DNA of 64,000 nt from Nocardia sputorum (GTDB lineage: Bacteria > Actinomycetota > Actinomycetes > Mycobacteriales > Mycobacteriaceae): the NCBI RefSeq assembly GCF_027924405.1, contig NZ_AP026978.1:6696001-6760000 (forward strand), written 5' to 3'. This document shows positions 1-8,681 of the stretch, in pieces. The stretch's first letter is position 1; each line of letters opens with the position of its first letter. The notes under the pieces were generated by a model. The model had not been told where the DNA came from. It did no database searches and worked only from the letters and a program-made list of their open reading frames with translations. Made by a program: the position numbers and the translations under genes.

Positions 1-464
1 CCGTCGCCGGGTAGTTTGCAGAGGTTGAGTGAGCTGTTCGTCGCCGCTCCAGGCGACCGACCGGTCCGATCCTTGGGGGCGCTCGGCCCCGAGGAGCTGG
101 CGCCATCCGACTTCGCCCCCTGGCTGTGGGCCGCGTCCTCCGGTGCTCGGCTGGCTCGTCACGAACCGTCCTCCCCGTTCGATTGAATTGTGGACCCGCG
201 CCGATGCGAGTCCCCACCAACATAGTGGTCCCCGCCGACAGCGATCGGCACAGCTCGGGCATAGCGCACATTCCGAGCGGGGAACCGGGTACACCACACA
301 AAGAGGCCCGCGCAGTTGCCGGGTCGGGGGTCTGGCAACTGCGCGGAGCCGAACTGTTTATCGGGTCTCCGCGAGCGGCGTTACATCCGCGCGCCGAACC
401 GTGACCGATCCCACGCGGGAGAATCGAGACGACCCCGCCGCAAGACTTCGCATACACGAGGGAG
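1..464. other. Region without a convincing gene
   Basis: I find no credible coding frame here. The frames that are open have no ribosome-binding site and no recognisable protein. The one clear structure is the inverted repeat at 308-346, listed separately. The region probably holds the end of a transcription unit to the left and the promoter of the dehydrogenase gene on the right. Confidence 0.5.
308..346. terminator. 13-bp perfect inverted repeat, possible terminator or operator
   Basis: Positions 308-320 and 334-346 are perfect reverse complements (core CGCGCAGTTGCC / GGCAACTGCGCG) around a 13-nt loop. No T-run follows on either side. It could be a U-less actinobacterial terminator for something to the left, or a regulatory dyad about 125 bp upstream of the 6-phosphogluconate dehydrogenase start. 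Confidence 0.4.
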
Positions 465-473
465 ATGGATGGC

Positions 474-1502
474 ATGCAGCTGGGAATGATCGGCCTCGGC
501 CGGATGGGCGCGAACATCGTGCGTCGCGTCGTCGGGGACGGACACACCGCCGTCGGATACGAGCGTCACTCCGCGCACATCGACGAATTGCGCGCGGAGC
601 TCGGGGACCGCTTCCGCGGGAGCACCGACCTCACCGAATTCGTCGGCATGCTCGAGACGCCGCGCGTGGTGTGGGTGATGATCCCGGCCGGCGCGACCGG
701 GGCGGTGATCGACCAGGTCGCCGAGCTGCTCGAACCGGGCGACATCGTCATCGACGGCGGCAACAGCCGCTACCACGAGGACCTCGCGCGCGCCGAACGG
801 TTGAAGCCCGCGGGCATTCATTACGTCGACATCGGCACCTCGGGCGGGGTGTTCGGCCTGACTCGCGGTTTCTGCCTGATGATCGGCGGCGAGTCCGAGC
901 CGGTGAAGCACCTGGACCCGCTGCTGAAATCCATCGCGCCGGGCCTCGAGTCGGCGGAACGGACACCGGGACGCACCGGCGAGCCGTCCACGGCCGAGCT
1001 GGGTTATCTGCACTGCGGGCCGGTGGGGGCGGGCCACTTCGTGAAGATGGTGCACAACGGCATCGAGTACGGGGCGATGGCCGCCTACGCCGAAGGGTTG
1101 AACATCTTGCGGCGGGCCAACTATGGGGCCGAGCACACCGGCGAATTCTCCGCGGAGGAGACGCCGCTGGAGCATCCCGAGTACTACCAGTACGACCTGG
1201 ATGTGCCCGAGATCACCGAAGTATGGCGTCGAGGGTCGGTGGTCGCGTCCTGGCTGCTCGACCTGACGGCGGCCGCCCTGCACGCGGATCCGAACCTGGA
1301 TTCCTACAGCGGCCGGGTGTCCGACTCGGGCGAGGGCCGCTGGACGATCGACGCGGCCATCGACACCGGTGTGCCCGTGCCCGTGTTGTCGTCCGCCTTG
1401 TTCGCGCGCTTCTCCTCGCGGGGCGAAGCGCTGTACGCGGACAAAGTGCTCTCGGCGATGCGCAAAGCCTTCGGCGGGCACATCGAGCTCCCCGGCAAAT
1501 AG
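474..1502 (+). CDS. gnd: 6-phosphogluconate dehydrogenase (decarboxylating), short form
   Basis: Oxidises 6-phosphogluconate to ribulose 5-phosphate and CO2 in the cytosolic oxidative pentose phosphate pathway. The 342-residue length fits the short GndA-like class rather than the ~470-residue class. It opens with a Rossmann loop GLGRMG (residues 7-12). It has GTSGGVFG in the substrate region, and K191, N195, E198 and Y199 in KMVHNGIEY, the usual catalytic and binding residues. The ATG at 474 is preferred over the one at 465 because GGAG lies at a proper distance only from 474. The gene stands alone, facing the thiolase gene, with a shared hairpin between them. The short form can use NAD or NADP; the sequence read here does not settle which. 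Confidence 0.93.
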   Translation: MQLGMIGLGRMGANIVRRVVGDGHTAVGYERHSAHIDELRAELGDRFRGSTDLTEFVGMLETPRVVWVMIPAGATGAVIDQVAELLEPGDIVIDGGNSRYHEDLARAERLKPAGIHYVDIGTSGGVFGLTRGFCLMIGGESEPVKHLDPLLKSIAPGLESAERTPGRTGEPSTAELGYLHCGPVGAGHFVKMVHNGIEYGAMAAYAEGLNILRRANYGAEHTGEFSAEETPLEHPEYYQYDLDVPEITEVWRRGSVVASWLLDLTAAALHADPNLDSYSGRVSDSGEGRWTIDAAIDTGVPVPVLSSALFARFSSRGEALYADKVLSAMRKAFGGHIELPGK

Positions 1503-1516
1503 GCGGCGGAAACACA

Positions 1517-1552
1517 AGGGCGGTCCGGCCGGAATTCCGACCGGACCGCCCT
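1517..1552. terminator. Bidirectional hairpin between convergent genes
   Basis: A 12-bp perfect stem (1517-1528 pairs with 1541-1552, AGGGCGGTCCGG) encloses a 12-nt loop that is itself partly self-complementary. It sits in the 60-bp gap between the stop codons of gnd and the thiolase gene. It lacks a U-tract on the plus side and has a short T-rich stretch (tgtgttt) on the minus side, so it may end both transcripts. Confidence 0.65.
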
Positions 1553-1562
1553 CGTGCGCGAC

Positions 1563-2885
1563 TCAGCGCTCGAGGATGGCGACCACGCCCTGGCCGCCCG
1601 CGGCGCAGATGGAGATCAGCGCGCGGCCGGAGCCCTTCTCCGCCAGCAGCTTCGCGGTGGAGGCCACGATGCGGCCGCCGGTGGCGGCGAACGGGTGACC
1701 CGCGGCCAGCGACGAGCCGTTGACGTTCAGCTTGCTGCGATCGATCGAGCCGAGCGCGCCGTCGAGACCCAGGCGCTCCTTGCAGTAGGCGTCGGACTCC
1801 CAGGCGGCCAGGGTGGCCAGCACCACCGAGGCGAAGGCCTCGTGGATCTCGTAGTAGTCGAAGTCCTGCAAGGTCAGGCCGTTGCGGGCGAGCAGGCGCG
1901 GCACCGCGTAGGTCGGCGCCATCAGCAGACCGTCGGGGCCGTGGATGTAGTCGACCGCCGCGACCTCACTGTCGACCAGGTGGGCCAGCACCGGCAGGTT
2001 GCGCTCGGCCGCCCACTCCTCGCTGGACAGCAGCACCGCGGAGGCGCCGTCGGTCAGCGGGGTGGAGTTGCCCGCGGTCATGGTCGCGTCGCCCGCCTTG
2101 ACCCCGAAGACCGGCTTCAGCGTCGCCAGCTTCTCGATCGAGGAGTTCGGCCGCAGGTTGTCGTCGCGGGTCAGGCCGAGGAACGGCGTGATCAGGTCGT
2201 CGAAGAAGCCGCGGTCGTAGGCGGCCGCCATGTTCTTGTGCGACAGGTAGGCCAGCTCGTCCTGGGCTTCGCGCGGGATGCCGAATTCCTTGGCGGTGAT
2301 GGCGGCGTGCTCGCCCATGGACAAGCCGGTGCGCGGCTCGGCGTTGCGCGGGATCTCGATGCCGAGCATGCTCGGGCGCAGCTGGCCGACCAGCTTGAGA
2401 CGGTCCTTGTTCGTCTTGGCGCGGTTGGCGTCGAGCATCCACTCGCGCATGCCCTCGCTCACGCCGATCGGGGCGTCGGAGGTGGTGTCGGTGCCGCCGC
2501 CCACGCCCGCTTCGATCCGGCCCGCCGCGATCGCGTCGCCGACGGTGACGATCGCCTGCAGGCCGGTGCCGCAGGCCAGCTGCAGGTCGTGCGCCGGGGT
2601 GTAGGGGCTGAGCTTGCTGCCGAGGACGCTCTCCCGGATCAGGCCGTGCTCGCCGACCCGCTTGAGCACCGCGCCGCCCGCGACCATGCCGAGCCGCTCG
2701 CCCTGCAGGCCGAAACGGCTGACCAGCCCGTCCAGCGCGGCGGTGAACATGTCCTGGTTGGAGGCGTGCGCGTACGCCTTGTCGGAGCGAGCGAACGGAA
2801 TCCGGTTGCCGCCCACGATCGCGACCGGACGGGTGGTCTTACCGGTCTTGGCGGTGTTCTTCGCCGAACGGGCTTTGCTAGTCAC
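1563..2885 (-). CDS. fadA2: Acetyl-CoA C-acyltransferase (thiolase), FadA2/FadI type
   Basis: Catalyses thiolytic cleavage of 3-ketoacyl-CoA, the last step of beta-oxidation. The nucleophile is C105 in CGTGLQA; GHPFAATGGR (His) and CAAGGQG (second Cys) lie near the C-terminus, as in complete thiolases. From the GTG at 2885 the protein has 440 residues, the length I recall for M. tuberculosis FadA2 (Rv0243), and GGAG sits 6 nt upstream. An in-frame ATG at 2942 would add 19 unlikely residues. It is transcribed away from fabG4-htdX, and a 30-bp palindrome in the divergent promoter suggests joint control by the TetR protein encoded at 6822. The same gene order occurs in mycobacteria. The direction of the reaction in vivo cannot be read from sequence. 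Confidence 0.92.
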   Translation of the reverse strand: MTSKARSAKNTAKTGKTTRPVAIVGGNRIPFARSDKAYAHASNQDMFTAALDGLVSRFGLQGERLGMVAGGAVLKRVGEHGLIRESVLGSKLSPYTPAHDLQLACGTGLQAIVTVGDAIAAGRIEAGVGGGTDTTSDAPIGVSEGMREWMLDANRAKTNKDRLKLVGQLRPSMLGIEIPRNAEPRTGLSMGEHAAITAKEFGIPREAQDELAYLSHKNMAAAYDRGFFDDLITPFLGLTRDDNLRPNSSIEKLATLKPVFGVKAGDATMTAGNSTPLTDGASAVLLSSEEWAAERNLPVLAHLVDSEVAAVDYIHGPDGLLMAPTYAVPRLLARNGLTLQDFDYYEIHEAFASVVLATLAAWESDAYCKERLGLDGALGSIDRSKLNVNGSSLAAGHPFAATGGRIVASTAKLLAEKGSGRALISICAAGGQGVVAILER

Positions 2886-2976
2886 TCGAGTCTCCAAGGT
2901 CTCGTGGATGGGTGTCCCGGCGGCCCGGTCGAGCGCGGACATTCCGCGCTGCTCGGCGCCCCGTCGCGGTTGTTTA

Positions 2977-3006
2977 CATTAAACTTACTCTGGAGTAAGT
3001 TTAATG
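2977..3006. promoter_or_regulatory. 30-bp perfect palindromic operator, fadA2/fabG4
   Basis: Positions 2977-2990 and 2993-3006 are perfect reverse complements separated by two bases, with core CTTACTC-TG-GAGTAAG. The site lies midway (about 90 bp each way) between the divergent starts of fadA2 and fabG4. Its TTAC-N6-GTAA core recurs in front of the TetR gene at 7453-7466. This points to a TetR-family operator controlling both directions. Confidence 0.8.
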
Positions 3007-3096
3007 TCGACACGTACCCCCGCAAAAGTGCGCGAGCAGACCACGCCGGGGCGATACCCCAGACCCGAGAGACAGAACTCAGAAAAGGTAGGAATA

Positions 3097-4455
3097 GTGG
3101 CAGCCAGCAAGAGCAAGGGTGCTCCCAACCTCTATGGATCGTTCGTACACTCCGCGCCTGGCGCGTTCCTGGCCGGCAAGCTCGGCCTTCCGAAGCCGGA
3201 GACGCTGCGCCGCTACGTCAAGGGCGAGCCGCCGCTGTCCGGGCCGGTGCTGATCGGCGGCAAGGGCCGGGTCGCCGAGCCGGTGCGCGCCCTGCTGTCG
3301 GACTACACCTTCGCCGACGCGCTGAGCCAGGGCACCAAGTACGGCGCCCTGGTGTTCGACGCCACCGGCATCGGCACCATCGAAGACCTCTCCCAGCTGT
3401 TCGAGTTCTTCCAGCCCGCCCTGCGCAGCCTCACCCCGTCCGGCCGGATCGTGGTCATCGGCACCACCCCGGAGCTGGCTTCCGGCGTGGACGAGCAGAT
3501 CGCGCAGCGCGCGCTCGAGGGCTTCACCCGCTCGGTGGCAAAGGAACTGCTGCGCGGCTCCACCGCTCAGCTGGTCTACCTGCACCCGGAGGCGTCCGCC
3601 ACGGCGACCGGCCTGGAGTCGACCCTGCGCTTCCTGCTCTCGGCCAAGTCGGCGTTCGTCGACGGCCAGGTCATCCGGGTCGGCAAGGACGACGCGAGCG
3701 CCCCCGCCGACTGGGACCGCCCGCTCGACGGCAAGGTCGCGGTGGTGACCGGCGCGGCGCGCGGCATCGGCGCGACCATCGCCGAGGTGTTCGCCCGGGA
3801 CGGCGCCCAGGTGATCGTCGCCGACATCCCGGCCGCGGGCGAGGCGCTGTCGCAGACCGCCAACAAGGTGGGCGGCACCGCGCTCGCGCTCGACGTGACC
3901 GCGCCCGACGCGGCGGAGAAGCTGGCCGAGTTCGCCACCGAGCGTTTCGGCGGCATCGACATCATCGTGCACAACGCGGGCATCACCCGCGACAAGCTGC
4001 TGGCGAACATGGACGAGGGCCGGTGGAACGCGGTCATCAACGTGAATCTCGCCGCGCCGCACCGGATCACCGAGGGCCTGGTGGCCAGGGGCGCGCTGAA
4101 GGAGGGCGGCCGCGTGATCGACGTGTCCTCGATCGCGGGCATCGCGGGCAACCGCGGGCAGACCAACTACGGCGCTTCCAAGGCGGGCGTCATCGGCATG
4201 GTGAACGCCGAGGCGCCGAAGCTGGCGGAGAAGAACATCACCATCAACGCCGTCGCGCCCGGTTTCATCGAGACCGCCATGACCGCCGCCATCCCGTTGG
4301 CCACCCGCGAGGCCGGGCGGCTGATGAGTTCGCTGCTGCAGGGCGGCCAGACCGTGGACGTCGCCGAGACCATCGCCTACTTCGCGAGCCCGGCGTCGAA
4401 CGCGGTGACCGGCAACGTCGTGCGGGTCTGCGGGCAGAGCCTGATCGGAGCATGA
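3097..4455 (+). CDS. fabG4: 3-oxoacyl-(acyl-carrier-protein) reductase, high-molecular-weight FabG4 type
   Basis: An NAD(P)H-dependent ketoacyl reductase of 452 residues, close to the length recalled for M. tuberculosis FabG4 (454). Residues 1 to about 210 form the extra N-terminal flavodoxin-like domain. The C-terminal SDR domain has the TGAARGIG cofactor loop (from T218), HNAG, and the catalytic set S345, Y358, K362 (YGASK). FabG4 enzymes act on CoA or ACP substrates outside the main FAS systems. The start is the GTG at 3097, preceded by AAAGGTAGGAA; an ATG at 3004 is in frame but lies inside the operator. The stop overlaps the next start (ATGA), so reductase and hydratase are translationally coupled. 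Confidence 0.92.
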   Translation: MAASKSKGAPNLYGSFVHSAPGAFLAGKLGLPKPETLRRYVKGEPPLSGPVLIGGKGRVAEPVRALLSDYTFADALSQGTKYGALVFDATGIGTIEDLSQLFEFFQPALRSLTPSGRIVVIGTTPELASGVDEQIAQRALEGFTRSVAKELLRGSTAQLVYLHPEASATATGLESTLRFLLSAKSAFVDGQVIRVGKDDASAPADWDRPLDGKVAVVTGAARGIGATIAEVFARDGAQVIVADIPAAGEALSQTANKVGGTALALDVTAPDAAEKLAEFATERFGGIDIIVHNAGITRDKLLANMDEGRWNAVINVNLAAPHRITEGLVARGALKEGGRVIDVSSIAGIAGNRGQTNYGASKAGVIGMVNAEAPKLAEKNITINAVAPGFIETAMTAAIPLATREAGRLMSSLLQGGQTVDVAETIAYFASPASNAVTGNVVRVCGQSLIGA

Positions 4456-5342
4456 TGACCCAGGCTCCGGCAGGCAAGGAGAAGACCCAGGTGATCAGCC
4501 TCACCGAACCGCCGAAGAACAGCCGCCTGTTCGTCAAGGCCGCGCTCGGCGCCGTGCCGCTGCTGTCGGCGCGCAAGCCGACGCTGCCGGACCGGGCGGT
4601 GCAGCTCGAGGGGCTGCGGGTCGATCCGGAACATCTGGCCGCCTACTGCCGCGCGACCGGTCTGCGGTTCGGCGACGCGCTCCCGCTGACCTATCCGTTC
4701 ATCCTCACCTTCCCACTGGCCATGCAGCTGGTGGTGGCGCGGGACTTCCCGTTCGTCGCGGTGGGCGCGGTGCACGCGCAGAACGTCATCGAGCGCAGCC
4801 GGGAGATCTCGGTGAGCGAGCCGTTGGACATTCGCACGCACATCGAGAATCTGCGTGAGCACCCCAAGGGTCTGCTCGTGGACGCGATCAGCGACATCAA
4901 GGTGGGCCGGGAGCAGGTCTGGCACCAGGTGACCACGTTCCTGCACCAGCAGCGCACCTCGCTGTCGGGCGGGCCGAAGCAGGAGCCGAAGCCGGACGAG
5001 GTTCCGCCGCCGCCGCTGCGCACGCTGCGGGTGGATCAGAAGACGATCACCCGGTACGCGGCCGCGTCGGGCGACCACAACCCGATCCATACGTCGGCGC
5101 TGGGCGCCAAGGCATTCGGCTTCCCACGGTCGATCGCCCACGGCATGTGGTCGGCGGCGACCGTTCTCGGCGCGGTCGAGGGCCGCATTCCGGAGCAGAC
5201 CACCTACTCGGCCAAGTTCGGAAAGCCGATCCTGCTGCCCTCCACCGTCAACCTGTATGCCGATCAGGCCGAAGGCGGGTGGGATCTGGCGCTGCGCCAC
5301 CCGAAGAAGGGATACCCGCATCTGACGGCGACCCTGCGCTGA
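4452..5342 (+). CDS. htdX: MaoC-family 3-hydroxyacyl-thioester dehydratase/hydratase (HtdX-like)
   Basis: A hot-dog-fold (R)-specific enoyl hydratase/3-hydroxyacyl dehydratase of 296 residues. The hydratase-2 motif is complete in [12 protein letters not shown], with catalytic D208 and H213, followed by the conserved [10 protein letters not shown] helix. The N-terminal half is a second, non-catalytic hot-dog-like domain, and a proline-rich linker (EVPPPPL) joins the two. Two ATGs in tandem start the frame; the first overlaps the fabG4 stop by 4 bp. With FabG4 it forms a reductase-dehydratase pair able to run two steps of fatty acyl elongation or oxidation, and it matches Rv0241c in position. 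A hairpin follows directly. Confidence 0.9.
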   Translation: MMTQAPAGKEKTQVISLTEPPKNSRLFVKAALGAVPLLSARKPTLPDRAVQLEGLRVDPEHLAAYCRATGLRFGDALPLTYPFILTFPLAMQLVVARDFPFVAVGAVHAQNVIERSREISVSEPLDIRTHIENLREHPKGLLVDAISDIKVGREQVWHQVTTFLHQQRTSLSGGPKQEPKPDEVPPPPLRTLRVDQKTITRYAAASGDHNPIHTSALGAKAFGFPRSIAHGMWSAATVLGAVEGRIPEQTTYSAKFGKPILLPSTVNLYADQAEGGWDLALRHPKKGYPHLTATLR

Positions 5343-5352
5343 GCGGAACCGG

Positions 5353-5384
5353 AGCCGCACCCGATTCGCGAATCGGGTGCGGCT
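5353..5384. terminator. Strong terminator hairpin after htdX
   Basis: A 32-bp perfect palindrome (arms 5353-5368 and 5369-5384, AGCCGCACCCGATTCG) lies 11 bp after the htdX stop. It is followed by a loosely T-containing stretch without a proper U-run. It lies between convergent genes and may work in both directions. Confidence 0.7.
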
Positions 5385-5460
5385 TCGTGCTTGGCGGGAT
5401 CGGCTGGGGCCGCCTCCGTTACACATCCGCGCGGCCGGCTCGCCGCCGCGCGTCTTCGAA

Positions 5461-6711
5461 TCAGCAGTCGCACCCGCAGTCGCAGCAGTTGCAGTCCCCG
5501 CAATTGCAGCAGCCGCAATCACATTCGCCGCAGTCGCTGCAGTCGCAGTTCTTGATCCACGCGTCCTTGCGTTCGCCAGTGCACGGTTGCGTGTGGTCGG
5601 CGCAGCACGCGTAGCCGGTGCAGTAACCGCCCACGATGAGCGCGAGGGATTCGCCCACTCCCGGCCGCCGGGTCGGCGGGCGGTGCCCGGTGCGCGCGTG
5701 GACGGCGACCCCGGCGCGGGAAGCCCCTTCGGACGACACCGAGCACGTGTGCGCGGCAAGCGTTCCCAGCCCGCCGCCGAGCCGCCGCAGCACCGCGGTC
5801 AGTGGGTCGAGCAGCATCCAGCGCACGGTGGGCACGCTGCTGAGTTCGGCCGCCGCGACGGCCGCGCGCAGGCGCGAATTCGACTGCCGCAGCAGATCGT
5901 AGGCCTCGGGAACGGTCGTGCCCGTGGCGGCGAGCGGGTTGAAGCGATCGTGGGCCGCGTCGTCGTCGTAGTCGGCGACCGCGTCGGCCAGATGCGCGAT
6001 CCGGCCGAACTGCCACCCCGCCGCACGCAACGCCTCGATATTGTCCCGACGGTCGGCCAGCACGGCGGTGTGGGCGAAGAACGCCGACGCGCACAGCTGA
6101 GTGGGCGCGGTCAAGCGGTCCAGCGGATCGGACGACTCCGCCATCGCCGCGTGCCAATACGGTGACGCGGCAAGGGCTTCCGGCACCGATCTCGCGACCG
6201 GACCCGAGCCCCTCACGGCGGCAAGCTCTTTCGCCTCCCGCTCCAAGCCGACCTGCGCGTCGAGCGCGGCGACGAGCGGCTCGACGTCCAGGCCGATCCG
6301 CGCCGCGCCGGCGCGAGCCTCGCCGTGCCAGCGCGTCGCGGCTTTCGCCAGCGGCCCGCGCGCGAGCGCGGAGACGTCACCGTCGTCCACGTGATCGCGA
6401 ATCTTGGCCGCCGCCAACAGCAACGATGCCGTGGTGGCGAGTTGCACACCGGGCGAGTCGGCGGTGACCACCGACGCGCGGCGCATGCCGCGCAGCGCGC
6501 ACGGCGCCGCGGTGGTGCGGGCCACAGCACCGGACTGCGCCTCGGTGAGCATGCTCAGCACCAGCGCGTCCTTGTTGGTGGTGGCGCGGGCGAACTGACC
6601 GTGCCCGTCCCGCAGCCCGAGACACAAACCGCACAGATGCGCCCGCCATTCGGCCGCATCGATTCCATACTTCTGAGCGCCGTGCGCACACGGCCTGAGC
6701 AACCCGAACAC
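5461..6711 (-). CDS. DUF5685-like protein with Cys-rich C-terminal tail
   Basis: A 416-residue soluble, mostly helical protein of unknown function. The N-terminus (MFGLLRPCAHG, then HLCGLCLGLRD) and the body (CALRGMRR, AAKIRDHVDDGD, QFGRIAHLADAVADYDDD) resemble the actinobacterial family I remember as DUF5685. The Asp-rich helices recall metal-dependent helical-bundle enzymes, but this is only a resemblance. The last 28 residues alternate Cys with Asp, Gly, Ser, Glu or Asn and hold 14 cysteines; four more lie just upstream (GGYCTGYACC, TQPC). This suggests metal binding or a multi-Cys cluster. The start is GTG at 6711. The gene is convergent with htdX and probably monocistronic. Confidence 0.72.
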   Translation of the reverse strand: MFGLLRPCAHGAQKYGIDAAEWRAHLCGLCLGLRDGHGQFARATTNKDALVLSMLTEAQSGAVARTTAAPCALRGMRRASVVTADSPGVQLATTASLLLAAAKIRDHVDDGDVSALARGPLAKAATRWHGEARAGAARIGLDVEPLVAALDAQVGLEREAKELAAVRGSGPVARSVPEALAASPYWHAAMAESSDPLDRLTAPTQLCASAFFAHTAVLADRRDNIEALRAAGWQFGRIAHLADAVADYDDDAAHDRFNPLAATGTTVPEAYDLLRQSNSRLRAAVAAAELSSVPTVRWMLLDPLTAVLRRLGGGLGTLAAHTCSVSSEGASRAGVAVHARTGHRPPTRRPGVGESLALIVGGYCTGYACCADHTQPCTGERKDAWIKNCDCSDCGECDCGCCNCGDCNCCDCGCDC

Positions 6712-6821
6712 TTCCGCCCCGTTTCTCTCCGGCTCGCCGAAGGAGCCGGTCCGCGCTGTGCGAACTCACGCACTGTGGCAGGAGGGCGGCGCGGAAGCAA
6801 CCGGTTCGGGCAATAGGCGGG

Positions 6822-7421
6822 CTACTCGGTCTTCTTCCGTCCGGCGAGACCTCGCCAGGCCAGATCGTCGAGCAGATCGACGGCCTCGGCGACCTCGATC
6901 CGCCCGCTGGCCAGCCGGTCGGCGATGGCCTCGCCCGCGCCGATCACGGCGACCGCGACGACGTCGAAATTGGTGCCCGGCTCGGCGTGCTTCGCGCTGG
7001 ACTCCAGGAGTTTGGCGGTCAGCTCGATGACGCGTTCGCGCGCGTTCTCGATCTCCGAGGCGAATGCCTGCTGGCCGATGGCCTGCCGGTAGAGCACCTG
7101 CCAGGAGCGGCGGTTGCGATCGACGAAGCCGAGGAAGCCCTCCAGCGCGGTGCGTACCTGCTCGTGCGGCGTGAGCAAGGGGTTCCCCGCGGGTGCGACG
7201 GATTCGATGAAGCGCATCCCCTCCCGCTGGATGCAGGCGCGGAACAGTTCGTCCTTGGATCCGTAGTACAGATACAGCATCGGCTTCGAGATCTTCGCCT
7301 CGGCGGCGATCGCGTCCATCGACGTGTCGTGGAAGCCTTTACGCGAGAAGACCTCCACGGCGGCGTCGAGCATCTGCTGCTCGCGTACCGCCCGCGGAAG
7401 CCGCTTCGTACCGCCCGCCAT
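6822..7421 (-). CDS. TetR/AcrR-family transcriptional regulator
   Basis: A 199-residue regulator with an N-terminal TetR helix-turn-helix (residues about 10-60: MLDAAVEVFSRKGFHDTSMD, then KISKPMLYLYYGSKDELF) and a ligand-binding helical domain. The ATG at 7421 is chosen because AGGAG precedes it by 5 nt; the frame is open to a GTG at 7436. Its position next to lpqI matches Rv0238. The promoter has a TTAC-N6-GTAA dyad that also forms the centre of the palindrome between fadA2 and fabG4. I therefore infer that it represses itself and the nearby acyl-CoA genes, with an acyl-CoA or fatty acid as likely ligand; the ligand is a guess. Confidence 0.88.
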   Translation of the reverse strand: MAGGTKRLPRAVREQQMLDAAVEVFSRKGFHDTSMDAIAAEAKISKPMLYLYYGSKDELFRACIQREGMRFIESVAPAGNPLLTPHEQVRTALEGFLGFVDRNRRSWQVLYRQAIGQQAFASEIENARERVIELTAKLLESSAKHAEPGTNFDVVAVAVIGAGEAIADRLASGRIEVAEAVDLLDDLAWRGLAGRKKTE

Positions 7422-7450
7422 CCACACTCCTACCACAGGTTAATCTCATA

Positions 7451-7469
7451 TATTACTCCAAGGTAAGTT
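7451..7469. promoter_or_regulatory. TetR-type operator upstream of the TetR gene
   Basis: The stretch TATTACTCCAAGGTAAGT matches the fadA2/fabG4 palindrome at 12 of 18 positions, and both share TTACTC and GTAAGT in the same register. It begins 30 bp upstream of the TetR start codon. It is a weaker dyad than the 30-bp site, as is common for autoregulatory operators. Confidence 0.65.
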
Positions 7470-7520
7470 CCGGCGGTCCGATTTGCTCACCAGTCGCCCG
7501 ACTCCGCCGTGCGGCGCGCC

Positions 7521-8681
7521 TCAGCAGCGCGGCAACGCACCCTTGTAAGCCGCCACCCGCAACACCGACGCATCCACCTGCGCCATCGGCAGTCGTCCAG
7601 CCGACACCGCCTGCTCCAGCCGGTCCAGCACCTGCGGCACCGCGTCGGTGGTGATCCACAGGGCATTGTCCGCGCCGGCGACCAGTGCGGCTTCGACGGC
7701 GTCCGCGATCGACATCCGGCTGGTGATCGCCGCCATGCCGCCGAGATCGTCGGTGAAGATCACCCCGGAGAACGGCGCGGCGCCGTATCCGGTGCCGTCC
7801 CGCAGCAACCGCATCGCTTCCGGGCTGATGCTGGCCGGAACGTCCGGGGTGGTCAGCCCGGGCACGTCCAGGTGACCCACCATCACGCCCGCGCCCGAGC
7901 CGATCAGGTTGCGGAACGGCACCAGATCCACGTTCTGCATCTGATCCAGCGGCGGGGTGCGCACCGCTCCGGTGTGCGAGTCGCCCGAACCGGATCCGTG
8001 CCCGGGGAAGTGCTTCATCACCGTGCCGACGCCGACCTCGCGCATGGCGCGGATGTAGGCGTCCGCGTAGCGGGTGACCACGTCCGGATCGTCGGAGAAG
8101 GAGCGGTCGCCGATGACCGAGTCGTCCGGCTGGGAGCTGACGTCCACGTCGGGAGCGAAGTCCACCGTCACGCCGAGATCCTTCAGCGCGCGGCCCCTGG
8201 TCAGCGTCGCGTCGTAGAACTGCTCGGGGGTCATGGTCTGCGCCGTCTCCCGCGCCGAGGGCGCCGCGCCGATCAGGTCGCGCACCCGCGAGACGCGGCC
8301 GCCCTCCTCATCGATGGTCACCATCAGCGGCACCTTGGCCGCCTGCTTCACCTGCGCGATCTGGCCGGAGGCGAGCAGCGCCTGGTCGGTCCATCCGCCC
8401 ACGAAGATGCCGCCGATCTGCTCGTTTCGCACGACGTTCGTCGCGTCGTCGGCGCCGGTGACGCCGACCGTCAGCAACTGCGCGAGCTTCTCGCGGGTGG
8501 TGAACTGCCCGAGGTACCCCGCGTTGCAGTCCGGCGGCGCCGCGCTGGTCGCGGGGATCACGGCGGTGGTCGCTTCCCGCGTGGTGGTGCTCGACGACGC
8601 CGATTCGGTGGAGCCGCCGTTCGAGCAGGCGGTCGCGACGGCGGCGAGAACGGCGAGGACGAGCAGGGGCGTCTTCCGCAT
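7521..8681 (-). CDS. lpqI: Lipoprotein beta-N-acetylhexosaminidase, GH3 (LpqI)
   Basis: A 386-residue exported glycoside hydrolase that removes N-acetylglucosamine from muropeptides during peptidoglycan turnover. The N-terminus MRKTPLLVLAVLAAVATAC is a lipoprotein signal ending at the lipid-attachment Cys, followed by a Ser/Thr-rich linker to about residue 60. The GH3 NagZ-type domain has MVTIDEEGG, the KHFPGHG loop followed by GDSHTG (the His-Asp general-acid dyad of NagZ enzymes), and the nucleophile Asp in IFTDDLGG. The ATG at 8681 starts the signal peptide; the frame is open further up but without a signal-like sequence. The pairing with a TetR gene on the same strand matches Rv0237-Rv0238. 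Confidence 0.92.
   Translation of the reverse strand: MRKTPLLVLAVLAAVATACSNGGSTESASSSTTTREATTAVIPATSAAPPDCNAGYLGQFTTREKLAQLLTVGVTGADDATNVVRNEQIGGIFVGGWTDQALLASGQIAQVKQAAKVPLMVTIDEEGGRVSRVRDLIGAAPSARETAQTMTPEQFYDATLTRGRALKDLGVTVDFAPDVDVSSQPDDSVIGDRSFSDDPDVVTRYADAYIRAMREVGVGTVMKHFPGHGSGSGDSHTGAVRTPPLDQMQNVDLVPFRNLIGSGAGVMVGHLDVPGLTTPDVPASISPEAMRLLRDGTGYGAAPFSGVIFTDDLGGMAAITSRMSIADAVEAALVAGADNALWITTDAVPQVLDRLEQAVSAGRLPMAQVDASVLRVAAYKGALPRC

Noticed and set aside
1554..5342. A 1262-codon plus-strand open frame running over the thiolase, fabG4 and htdX region
   Set aside because: Only its last part, from 4452, is the real htdX frame. The upstream part is antisense to the thiolase or a shifted frame of fabG4 and gives Arg/Gly/His-rich nonsense.
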